From assembly GCF_016735695.1 (NCBI RefSeq), contig NZ_JAERQD010000043.1, positions 1-54,817 on the forward strand: a DNA stretch of 54,817 nt, given 5' to 3'. Below the pieces are notes generated by a model. The model worked only from the letters and a program-made list of their open reading frames with translations. It was not told where the DNA came from and ran no database searches. Each line of letters starts with the position of its first letter. Position 1 is the stretch's first letter. The translations under genes were made by a program, and so were the position numbers. Below, piece by piece: positions 16,765 to 24,662 of the stretch. Origin of the DNA: Microvirga zambiensis WSM3693 (GTDB lineage: Bacteria > Pseudomonadota > Alphaproteobacteria > Rhizobiales > Beijerinckiaceae).

Positions 16765-19041
16765 TCAGGCACGTCTAAAGATCGAGCGTAGACTCATATC
16801 ATTGAGGGCGCTGAGGAGTGTGCGAAGCTCTGGTCGATCAAAGATATCATCAGCATCTATCAGAGCGTGAGAAAAGTCGGTAACGATCCAGCCTGCGTAC
16901 TGAAGCTGCTGTTTTTCGGACTCTTCTTCAAGGGGATCAGTGGTACCGGTAAGGTAGATTATGCCGATATACCGCGAAGAAATCTTTTCTCGTTCTCTTT
17001 GATCCTTCCGGACCAATAGTGCGCGTCCGAACCTGCTGACGGTGTAGTCCTCGGCGGCGAGGCGCTTCACCAGTGGACTTTGTCGTAATGGCTTACCCGC
17101 TAACGCGCGATGCCCAGCTTGGGCGGCGTGCAGATGGAAGCGGAGAGCTTCTACTCCCTTACTGCCCGTCATCGGCAAAGTTGTCGCCCCATACGCGCTG
17201 AAAATCGATGTCCGATAGCGACCACGGGTCATCATTACGTTGACACGATTTTCGCCGTGTGGGGCAGATATTGGACCCAGATTCCGGTGGTACTCACCGG
17301 TCTCGGTGCGTCCATACGCAAGCGATACAAAAATCATATCGCGCTCTTCCCCCTGAATGTCCTGGATGGACCGAACGAACAAGCACGCTGTCGCGGGGAT
17401 GGCCGTGTTCCCATTGTCGCTTTCCAGAAGCGTTTTAATGAGGGCGCGTTGAGGTTCATTCATCGTGATGATGCCGATTGTGTAATCAGGATTCGCTCTG
17501 ACCTGTCCGCGAACCGCCTCTACGATCGCCTCGGCTTCCAATACGTTCGTTCGTGACTTGCGATCATAGACGCTTTCGACATAGTGATAGTGGAGCCCAA
17601 ACTTGTCCGCTGGGAGAGGCGATGGAACTGTTCGAAGTTCGGTATCGTACTCAAGCCGGTTAGAAGTATCGATCAACGATGGGTGCCGTGATCGATAATG
17701 ACGTTTGAGCATCTTGCTCTGAAAGCCCACCCGTTCGGCAGCAGACAAGAGACTCATTGATACCATATCGTCGGTATCAATTGTGCCTTTGAAAGATGTG
17801 GGAGGGTTCGGAGGCATTTGTTTGCTATCGCCGCAGACGATGATCTGCTTCGAAGTACCAATAGCTGCGGCCGCTGATGATAGACGCATCTGAGACGCCT
17901 CGTCGATGATCAGCATGTCGAAGCGCCAGTCCTGTGGTATGTACAGAGCGAAGGCCTGTGGTGACGTCAGGATAGCTCGAGGACGCGCCTGCTCCGAACA
18001 GGCTATTAGTATGCTCTGGATGTGAGAGCTTTCAGTGACACCAAGGCGGCTGGCGATACCTGCCTTGTCGAGCCCTGTGCCCTGAAGCATGAGCGCAGTA
18101 GCGGAGTAGTCGGTCTTCCTGAGGCGCTCCCACACGACCTCAACGGCGTTCATTTTCTCGGCCATGAACAGGACGCTTTTTCCGTCGACTATCGCATTCG
18201 CGATTAAATTAACGATTGTTTGCGATTTGCCGGTGCCGGGTGGTCCTTGGACAACGATTTCAGGACAGCCCTGGCGGACGAGTGTAATGATCTCATTTTG
18301 AAAGCTGTCCCTGCTGGCCGCTTGCGCGTTTTGTGATTGAAGGATCGAAGGTTGCCATGCCGGAGGCTGGGTCGCGGCGAGTTCGGCGGCATCGTTTGCG
18401 ACGGCCAAGCGCCGAAGCGTCGCATGTGTCAGCAGTTGAGGGTGCCTTTCGGTGTCAAGGCGGTCGGCCATGGCCTGACCGGTCTGGGGAAAAAGACCGA
18501 ATACGGCACGGTCCTCGAAGCCAGGGAGTTCGTTGACGCTGTGAGTCCATTGTTCATTGAGGAGATCATTCGGCAGATGCTCTTTAGGAATGCCGATGTT
18601 CCGGAGGAGGTACGGGTTGGTTTCGTCGGAAAGCGGTGCACCACGCATCAGGATGCGATCAGGCCCGACCTCCAGTTGAACGGACTTCAGGATGAGTGGG
18701 GCATAAAGCAGCTTTTCGCTTTTCGGGTGATTCCAGGCGGCGACGCCAAGACCAAGTCGGATGGCAGAAAGTCCTTGCCGATCCTGCAGCAAAGCATCTT
18801 CTTCCAGGATCTCGCAGAGTATCTCCCGCGCGAGTGGTAGCGGAATCTGTGTCTCGAGGTCTTTGCCGATCTCAAGAATCTGCCCAGCGTCAAGTGCATC
18901 TCGGAGTGCACGCGCAGATCCTTTTAGAACCAGCATCCGGCGACTGCCGTTAGCAGGCAGATTGATAAGCCGATTTCTAAGCGAGTTGTCGTAAAAGCTG
19001 AGGCGCATGGCCTCGATGCGGGCATGGAAAATATCGGACAT
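16765..19041 (-). CDS. DUF4011-type superfamily 1 helicase, compact form
   Basis: 758 residues. The N-terminus RIEAMRLSFYDNSLRNRLIN matches the start of DUF4011. SF1 motifs follow: Walker A GPPGTGKS (266-273), Walker B IIDEAS (378-383), GDSKQMP (404-410), HYRSRHP (448-454), QDIQGEERD (560-568) and NVMMTRGR (601-608). The C-terminal 110 residues (SPLVKRLAAEDYTVSRFG, YIGIIYLTGTT, YAGWIVTDFS) follow the pattern of the Vsr-like nuclease of this family, but the usual IExDG acid is replaced by IYLTG, so it looks inactive. Family members are often 1,200-2,000 residues with a long insert between motifs I and II; here that interval is only about 105 residues. Such proteins occur as antiphage systems (for example Hhe). 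It likely unwinds or translocates on DNA or RNA. Confidence 0.8.
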   Translation of the reverse strand: MSDIFHARIEAMRLSFYDNSLRNRLINLPANGSRRMLVLKGSARALRDALDAGQILEIGKDLETQIPLPLAREILCEILEEDALLQDRQGLSAIRLGLGVAAWNHPKSEKLLYAPLILKSVQLEVGPDRILMRGAPLSDETNPYLLRNIGIPKEHLPNDLLNEQWTHSVNELPGFEDRAVFGLFPQTGQAMADRLDTERHPQLLTHATLRRLAVANDAAELAATQPPAWQPSILQSQNAQAASRDSFQNEIITLVRQGCPEIVVQGPPGTGKSQTIVNLIANAIVDGKSVLFMAEKMNAVEVVWERLRKTDYSATALMLQGTGLDKAGIASRLGVTESSHIQSILIACSEQARPRAILTSPQAFALYIPQDWRFDMLIIDEASQMRLSSAAAAIGTSKQIIVCGDSKQMPPNPPTSFKGTIDTDDMVSMSLLSAAERVGFQSKMLKRHYRSRHPSLIDTSNRLEYDTELRTVPSPLPADKFGLHYHYVESVYDRKSRTNVLEAEAIVEAVRGQVRANPDYTIGIITMNEPQRALIKTLLESDNGNTAIPATACLFVRSIQDIQGEERDMIFVSLAYGRTETGEYHRNLGPISAPHGENRVNVMMTRGRYRTSIFSAYGATTLPMTGSKGVEALRFHLHAAQAGHRALAGKPLRQSPLVKRLAAEDYTVSRFGRALLVRKDQREREKISSRYIGIIYLTGTTDPLEEESEKQQLQYAGWIVTDFSHALIDADDIFDRPELRTLLSALNDMSLRSIFRRA

Positions 19042-19750
19042 GGTTTGTCTTGCAACATGCGCTGCATGGAACCTCGCGTTCGGGCTTCCGTCAGCAGCTT
19101 TTGAAGGTGGGGTGAGCCGCGTCCCGAGGGGGCAGCGTCATGCGATGCTTCAACGGCGTAGGAGAGCCCGATTAGGGTTCGATCCGTACGTAGACTCGTC
19201 GCGAGAAGTCTAACCAGCTATGGAATTCTGGTGACGCGCCAAATTGCGCCCTTCGCTCGGCAATGAGCAACGCCAGCGGCAACCCGCCTTGGTGCGGGCT
19301 GTCTGGAATCGACGCGCTGTCAACTTGGAGATCGCACGGCGTCCTCGAGCCCAGGGCTTCGGTTATGAATGAAGCACGTGTGTAACGCTGGCAGGACGAT
19401 GCAAAGGCGAGGGCAGGGGAAGTTTTAATCACTGAAGCCATCCGAGTATGGGATGACCTGCATTGGATTCGGCACGGGCAGGACTAAAGGAACGCACCCC
19501 GCGAGCCACTTCCCTGCAGGGGCCGCCGCGGGGACCCATCTGCACAGTGACCGGGGGATGTGGCCTCAAAGCCCGATCAGAATCCCAAGCGCTCTACGTC
19601 GCCATGACAACGCGGGTCGTGTGAAGTGGCCGCCCGGTCGTATGGGCGAGCATTATCAACGTTATAAATTAATGTCAAGCGGACCCTAGACATATCGATA
19701 GCAGGGTGCGTTCGATTTCATTTGGGCAGGCCGCACTTGCCCCGCGATGA
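19042..19750. other. 709-bp region without a convincing gene
   Basis: Should hold the promoter of the helicase operon near 19042-19150. A minus-strand frame at 19172-19441 (89 codons) has no ribosome binding site and no recognisable features. The segment 19650-19690 is AT-rich. Nothing else seen. Confidence 0.45.
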
Positions 19751-20887
19751 TCAGCCCCTTGGTTGCTTCTTGGTGTCGATCAACTGCAGGGAGCCGCTCG
19801 TGCTGGTGAATCGGGGCTTATCCAAGTTCACGTTTCCCAGTTTCCAGGACTGAAGGATCACCGTCGTACCGCCGATCGACTTGGGCTTCACGCCGCCCTC
19901 GGGTGCCCGCTCGATGCTCAGAGCCGTGCCGCTCCAGTCGAGCAGCAAGCGGTCATCGGATCCAAATCCCGCCCGATCCCATAGCGCGCGCGGCAGGCGG
20001 ATCGAGGTGTAGTACCGGTTCGTGCCTCTGGCATCTGAAATGGACTTCACTACGATATCGGCAGGCCCGCTCGCGACGGTCTCGTTCTTCGCCGTCCGCC
20101 TACCCTTATTCCGCTGGGGCAGTTCATGCACCTGCGGCTCTGCAATGGGTGCTGGCTCGGCATCGACGGCCTGCGTCTGGGCGGGACCTGCGTCAGCCTC
20201 CGCCGGGGTGACGTGATCCGGCACAGGTGGCAGCACCGGTGGGAATGCCTCGATGGCACGGGCAACCTGCCGAAGTCCGTCCGAGAGGCCCTCAGCCGAT
20301 TGGGTGAGGGCAGGGGGCAGATTGGCAAGGGCATCGATCTGACTCCTGCCAAGCGCCACCAACTGGCTCATCTGTGCGGCCATGAGCTCAACGGCGGCGC
20401 GCAGGCCTTTCAAGTCCGCCGCGATCGCGACGAAGGTCTGCTCTGCTTTATCGGACAGGGCAGGAGACGGTGCAGGCGGAGCCTTGGTGTCTCGCGCCTG
20501 TGGCGGGGCGGGCTGCCTGTCTCTAGGCCGGAAGACCTCGGCTGCCAGAGCCTCAGGCTTGCCCAGGTGCCGGGCCAGGATGTCAGCCGTGTCCCGTTGC
20601 CGCGCGTCCATGGCTTTGGTCTCGCGACGCTGGCCGGCGGGCTCCATCTTCTGACCATCACGCGGACGAGCGAGGCAGGCTGGGCAAACGTCAAAGGATG
20701 CCGCCCGGCCAAGCAGCCAGCCGCGATCCGTGAAGTAGCCCCTGACGGCGTCATTGCTGGTGGGCCTTGACGCTTCGTAGCTGTCGGTAGCGGCACAGTC
20801 CGAGCAGTGGACGGTAAAGCGAAATTTCGAGGGCGCGCCGCCACTGCGGGTAATCTGCGGCTCGAACTGACGTGCGATACCGGACAT
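19751..20887 (-). CDS. Zinc-ribbon/coiled-coil protein with AbrB-like C-terminus
   Basis: 378 residues from MSGIARQFEPQ, with AGGA eight bases upstream. The N-terminal 90 residues contain two Cys pairs, CSDC and CPAC, about 40 residues apart, a probable zinc ribbon. A Pro/Ala/Asp-rich linker and a helical segment (KAEQTFVAIAADLKGLRAAV, then SQIDALANLPPALTQSAEGL) follow, then another disordered linker. The last 110 residues include YTSIRLPRALWDRAGFGSDD, then RLLLDWSGTALSIERAPEGG, the layout of an AbrB/SpoVT swapped-hairpin DNA-binding domain. It may be a DNA-binding regulator. It is monocistronic, 258 bp downstream of the RES operon on the same strand. Confidence 0.58.
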   Translation of the reverse strand: MSGIARQFEPQITRSGGAPSKFRFTVHCSDCAATDSYEASRPTSNDAVRGYFTDRGWLLGRAASFDVCPACLARPRDGQKMEPAGQRRETKAMDARQRDTADILARHLGKPEALAAEVFRPRDRQPAPPQARDTKAPPAPSPALSDKAEQTFVAIAADLKGLRAAVELMAAQMSQLVALGRSQIDALANLPPALTQSAEGLSDGLRQVARAIEAFPPVLPPVPDHVTPAEADAGPAQTQAVDAEPAPIAEPQVHELPQRNKGRRTAKNETVASGPADIVVKSISDARGTNRYYTSIRLPRALWDRAGFGSDDRLLLDWSGTALSIERAPEGGVKPKSIGGTTVILQSWKLGNVNLDKPRFTSTSGSLQLIDTKKQPRG

Positions 20888-21145
20888 TGGGATAATCCTG
20901 ATCGTTAGTAGAAAAGAATCCGAGACGAAAAATCCTATGTCTCGGCCGTTCGGCATCAAAGTGAGCCGCGGAGATGAGCAGGCACTTAGCGCCTTAACCG
21001 TAAGATGCCAAGAGGCTGATCAATAAGACCTAATGCTGTCGCAACAGCGGTGGAGTAGGCAATTTGGAGACTTGGAATTGCGTGTCATGAAGTAAGGGCA
21101 AATTGTTAGATATGTGCGAGCGGTGAGGAGATTGTTGTAAATTTC

Positions 21146-21880
21146 TTACGAGGCCGTCGGGATAGGGAACCACTCGCTCAGGCTATAGTCGAAGTAGCGT
21201 GTCACCGTCTGGCCATTCCATTCGTACTGGAGATGACGTTCCTGGCGCGGGATGCCGACAACATCCGGCCAGAAAGCCGCAACGCATTGTCCATGCCGGA
21301 GGCGCACGCTCGGATAAACAAGTCCGTTGCTGTGCTGCTCGCGGAGTGAACGGGCAAGGGCTTGGCCCGCATGATACTCGCTTGGATCGAGTACCGCGGC
21401 ACGGTGCTCTTCAGGCAGCAGAGCTCTCACGTCATGAAAGCTGTTCGAGATGCTGCCAACCAGCACTCGCATATCCTCTCGCCGGGCAGGATCATTTGCA
21501 TCGCGTGCAAACGCCGCAAAGTGGTGGATTGTCTCCGCGATCGCCGTCTCAAGACTGTCGGCTGCGTAGTACACCCCATACGTCCCATCGGAGAAGCGCG
21601 ACCCTTTGGGGTTCACGTGGGTGAAGGACGCCATCACCCAAGAGGCGTTGACGCCGCTCACCCGACGCTCCGGCGGTACCAGCCTGATCTGTCCGACCTG
21701 ATCCCGCACGCGGGGGTTGGTGATCTCCTCAAGTTCGATCAACGCATCCCAGACGGCAGGGTTGGACGAAACGCGCTCGAACAGATGGATGGGTGGAAAG
21801 CGTGAGGCAATGATGCGCCAAGCCTGGGTCCACTCAACCTTGGACTCATCGATCTCAAGACCAGGGGGCACGGGCAGCAT
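21146..21880 (-). CDS. RES-domain toxin 1
   Basis: 244 residues. The RES domain shows an Arg in HLFERVSSNP, YGVYYAADSLETAIAETIHH with the conserved Tyr and Glu, and the late YHAGQALARSLREQHSNGLV and VYPSVR. RES toxins (MbcT, ParT, Res) degrade NAD+ or transfer ADP-ribose and arrest growth; the residues needed appear present. Start 21880 is chosen because it overlaps the antitoxin end by 26 nt, the usual xre-res arrangement, and because the frame upstream encodes only the antisense-free shadow of the antitoxin. The antitoxin gene is upstream and co-transcribed. Confidence 0.88.
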   Translation of the reverse strand: MLPVPPGLEIDESKVEWTQAWRIIASRFPPIHLFERVSSNPAVWDALIELEEITNPRVRDQVGQIRLVPPERRVSGVNASWVMASFTHVNPKGSRFSDGTYGVYYAADSLETAIAETIHHFAAFARDANDPARREDMRVLVGSISNSFHDVRALLPEEHRAAVLDPSEYHAGQALARSLREQHSNGLVYPSVRLRHGQCVAAFWPDVVGIPRQERHLQYEWNGQTVTRYFDYSLSEWFPIPTAS

Positions 21881-22253
21881 CGATGTAGGTACGGACGGCA
21901 GCAAGATCGGTGACATCGCCCGCGGCCATGCGCTGGAGCGGAGCTTGTCCGCCGAAGAAGGCATTCGGCCGCTTGATCCAGCTGTCTGCAAGATCGGGCT
22001 GCGAGTAGACGATCTGCAGTCCTTTCCAGATGCCGGCGATGTAGCCGATCCGGCGGAGGGTGTCCTCGGAGATACGCCCGACTTTACCCTTTTTCCATTC
22101 ATAGAAAGTTCGTTCGGCGGGCGAGCCAAGAAGCCTGCGGGCGACCGTGTTGTCGATCTCCCAGTGCTCCATGATGCTGAAGAAGCCCTCAAGCGCGAGT
22201 CGCTGCCGGTCAACCGGCATCCGTTCGGCAACAGCCTGTAGAGTTCCATTCAT
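21855..22253 (-). CDS. Xre/MbcA/ParS-type antitoxin of RES toxin 1
   Basis: 132 residues from MNGTLQAVAERM, with AGGGAG six bases upstream. The N-terminal half is an Xre-like HTH (EGFFSIMEHWEIDNTVARRL, then ERTFYEWKKG, RISEDTLRRIGYIAGI). The C-terminal half, ADSWIKRPNAFFGGQAPLQR followed by MAAGDVTDLAAVRTYIDAAR, is the toxin-binding domain. It would neutralise the overlapping RES toxin and repress the operon. Two imperfect palindromes directly upstream (22264-22305) are the likely operators. Confidence 0.88.
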   Translation of the reverse strand: MNGTLQAVAERMPVDRQRLALEGFFSIMEHWEIDNTVARRLLGSPAERTFYEWKKGKVGRISEDTLRRIGYIAGIWKGLQIVYSQPDLADSWIKRPNAFFGGQAPLQRMAAGDVTDLAAVRTYIDAARAPWS

Positions 22254-22263
22254 GCTACGCTCC

Positions 22264-22305
22264 CTGCGGTACTGCATAAATTAGGTCAATAACTGCGGAA
22301 CTGCA
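22264..22305. promoter_or_regulatory. Paired operators of the Xre-RES operon
   Basis: Two near-identical 13-mers, CTGCGGTACTGCA (22264-22276) and CTGCGGAACTGCA (22293-22305), spaced 29 bp start to start. Each has an imperfect TGC...GCA dyad (TGCGGTACTGCA versus its complement TGCAGTACCGCA). They lie 10-52 bp upstream of the antitoxin start, as expected for autoregulation by an HTH antitoxin. Confidence 0.6.
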
Positions 22306-22404
22306 AGAGTGGTTCGCTGCTATGCTTGCCAAGAGTTTGACCGTTCACAAGCATGAGGGGAGGCGCAAAGGCGGATTCAGGTATGTCCATTAACCTATTA
22401 TAAC

Positions 22405-22432
22405 ATTTCGCATAACAAACGTTTTGACAAGA
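22405..22432 (+). other. dif-like (XerC/XerD-type) site B
   Basis: XerC-type arm ATTTCGCATAA (22405-22415), spacer CAAACG, XerD-type arm TTTTGACAAGA (22422-22432). The left half with its flank (ATAACATTTCGCATAACA) is shared with sites C and D; the right half is shared with site A, making B a hybrid of the two types. The rest of the 22254-22599 intergenic region holds only this site and the operators. Confidence 0.62.
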
Positions 22433-22599
22433 AGTCTAGCCGAAGCCGCCAGAATGCGATCCCGCAAGATCTCCGCCTTCATGGATGCCGCCGCGTCAAC
22501 AGACTGGGACGCGTGTAACCTTGATGACCGGCGTACCACCCAGGATTTCGGGGTCGGTCGTGACAAGGTCGTGTACCAAGCTCGCGAGCCTCCTCTGGA

Positions 22600-22794
22600 T
22601 CACGCATAGACGCCGGATCTTAAGGCATCGAGATAAGCGAGGACCTGATCTGCCTTACCCTCGCGGACGAGGTCAGACGCTGTCTTTCCGTCCCAGCCCG
22701 GAATCGGCTGATGCTTGAACCAGATCGCAGCCCGCTGCTCGCTGCCAGCCATCTCTTTAGCCATCGTGAGGATCCGAAGCGTCGCATCATCCAT
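22600..22794 (-). CDS. Short MbcA/ParS-type domain protein (possible remnant)
   Basis: 64 residues: MDDATLRILTMAKEMAGSEQ, then RAAIWFKHQPIPGWDGKTAS and DLVREGKADQVLAYLDALRSG. This is the C-terminal toxin-binding domain of MbcA/ParS antitoxins on its own, ending with the usual G..V..YL...G pattern. There is no HTH and no adjacent RES gene. Start 22794 follows a weak GGATGG. It may be a functional stand-alone antitoxin (anti-addiction) or the remnant of a larger one. It lies between dif-like sites B and C with the DUF1016 gene. Confidence 0.6.
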   Translation of the reverse strand: MDDATLRILTMAKEMAGSEQRAAIWFKHQPIPGWDGKTASDLVREGKADQVLAYLDALRSGVYA

Positions 22795-23021
22795 CACAAG
22801 CCATCCAACCAAGATTCACGGCGGCCAGTATAGGCCAGAGCCAACGCCGACACGATCCCCCATGTCCGATAGTGCCGGCGGCTGGCACGTCCCCTCGGTA
22901 ACATCCGCGTCGGGTGGTCAGCGGCTGTTCAAGCGCTTCAGTGCCTCTAAGACCCGAGTGCCAATCTCAATGGCTTGCTTCGCTGCGTCTGGATCAACAT
23001 CGAGGCCATGAGAAGCCTGGT

Positions 23022-24215
23022 TCATCGCCTGCAGCGCGATCTCGACTCATCCACACCCTCAAGGGCGATGCCGTCCAAGTCCAACTCCTGGAGCATAGGA
23101 CCGATTCCGATACCACCAGTGCTTCGGCCGCGTGCTTGCAGCAGAAAGCGCAGTTCGCGCTCGATTTCGATCCGGAGCTTCACAGCTGACATCAAGGGGA
23201 ATTCACGGGCGAGTTCCTCAGCCGTTGGCAGGTTGCCTTGGAGCTGGATCGGGAGCGAGGGAGAGAGGCGGTACTCAGCAACCCCCATCGGCTTGGCGGA
23301 ATCGCGCAAGGCATACTCCACCACCACGGCGTTCTTTCCCTTGCAGAGGATGATCCCGATGCTTGGCCCATCAGTTTGGTGGCGAAGCTGGTCATCAACG
23401 GCTGAGAGATAGAAGTTCATCTTCCCGGCGAACTCTGGCTTGAAGTCCTCGATCTTGAGTTCGAGGACCACGAAACAGCGCAGACGCAGATGGTAGAAGA
23501 GCAGATCGAGGTAGTAGTCCTGGTCACCCACCTGAAGAGGATATTGGCTGCCGACGAAGGCAAAGCCCTTGCCGAGCTCAAGGATGAGGGAGCGGAGATG
23601 ATCCAGGAGGCTGCGCTCGAGTTCGCGCTCGGACATGTCGGGACCGAGTGCCAGGAAGTCAAAGCTATAGGAATCCTTGATCAGCTCCCTGGCGAGCTCT
23701 GACTGGGGTAATGGCAAGGTCCGTTCGAAGTTGGTGATAGCATTGCCCTGGCGGTGGTACAGGCCGCTTTCGATCTGGTGGACCAGGACATTGCGGCTCC
23801 AGCCCTGCTCGATGGCTTGACGGGCGTACCAGAGACGCTCGGCCGGACCCTTAACGGTCTCGACGAGGCGCACGTTGTGACCCCACGGCAATCGTGCAAC
23901 AACCTGTTGCACGATCTCCTGGTCAGGATAGGCCTCGGCAAACGCCCGCATGTATTTGAGGTTTCGCCCTGAGAGGCCGGTCATGTCCGGAAACGCCCGT
24001 CTGAGATCGTCGCCGAGCCGGTCGATGACGCGAGCTCCCCAGCCTTCCGATGCCTGTCGGACAAGGATGTCCTGGCCGATGCTCCAGTAGAGCAGGATCA
24101 GCTCTTGGTTCACCGCGACGGCAGCCCGGAGACGAGCGGCGCGGATCCGCTCCTTGAGCTCGCTTAGGAGCGCCGTATAACCGTTGAGTTCCGGTGTGGG
24201 AGGCAAGCTCACCAT
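23022..24215 (-). CDS. DUF1016 (YhcG-type) PDDEXK nuclease
   Basis: 397 residues. The N-terminal domain shows AVNQELILLYWSIGQDILVR, GARVIDRLGDDLRRAFPDMT and LSGRNLKYMRAFAEAYPD. The C-terminal nuclease core reads FVGSQYPLQVGDQDYYLDLL, then FYHLRLRCFVVLELKIEDFK and PEFAGKMNFYLSAVDD, with the D...E-L-K catalytic residues. Family proteins accompany restriction and defence genes and some act as toxins. The last 12 residues (DESRSRCRR) look out of character, and a shifted frame continues as coding-like sequence to TGA at 22918-22920, so the natural C-terminus may have been lost to a frameshift. It sits between dif-like sites B and C. Confidence 0.88.
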   Translation of the reverse strand: MVSLPPTPELNGYTALLSELKERIRAARLRAAVAVNQELILLYWSIGQDILVRQASEGWGARVIDRLGDDLRRAFPDMTGLSGRNLKYMRAFAEAYPDQEIVQQVVARLPWGHNVRLVETVKGPAERLWYARQAIEQGWSRNVLVHQIESGLYHRQGNAITNFERTLPLPQSELARELIKDSYSFDFLALGPDMSERELERSLLDHLRSLILELGKGFAFVGSQYPLQVGDQDYYLDLLFYHLRLRCFVVLELKIEDFKPEFAGKMNFYLSAVDDQLRHQTDGPSIGIILCKGKNAVVVEYALRDSAKPMGVAEYRLSPSLPIQLQGNLPTAEELAREFPLMSAVKLRIEIERELRFLLQARGRSTGGIGIGPMLQELDLDGIALEGVDESRSRCRR

Positions 24216-24306
24216 GGTTCAACTCTAGCAGGGACAAGGTAAATCGCTTTAGCCGAAAGTTGTTACTTTTTAGCTCCTGATGTAAGTCGTTTATTAACGA
24301 GATAAC

Positions 24307-24334
24307 ATTTCGCATAACATATCTTATGGAACTT
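24307..24334 (+). other. dif-like (XerC/XerD-type) site C
   Basis: XerC-type arm ATTTCGCATAA (24307-24317), spacer CATATC, XerD-type arm TTATGGAACTT (24324-24334). Together with its left flank TAACGAGATAAC it shares 25 consecutive bases with site D. The remaining 24216-24662 gap holds the promoter side of the DUF1016 gene and nothing else recognised. Confidence 0.66.
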
Positions 24335-24662
24335 AAATTGATGAACTCCTTGAGGGAGATGGGCTTTTGGCCCTTTTCAGCTGACCGTTCCTTGACGGCG
24401 CAATCGAGTCGGCAGTTGCTGACCGTCTCAGCGCATCTCGATCTGGAGGCCGTCATAGGCCGGCTCGATATGCGGTGGCAGTTCGCGGCGCAGCGTCTCG
24501 TAGTCGAGACAGGCGCCGCCTTGCACCGTTCAAACTACCACCTCAGCGCTTAACCAAAATACTAATGCGTTTCCCCTTTGCTTTCAGTGTTCGATAGAAC
24601 TCCCTTGAAAAGGCTAAGCTTTTTCAGGATGGTGAAACTACCGTTCTGGGTCGGGGGCATGA

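Noticed and set aside
19172..19441. 89-codon minus-strand frame
   Set aside because: No ribosome binding site, no recognisable family and uneven composition.
21881..22249. Upstream part of the RES 1 frame
   Set aside because: It overlaps the antitoxin gene in another frame and has low-complexity Ser/Arg sequence; the RES start fits 21880.
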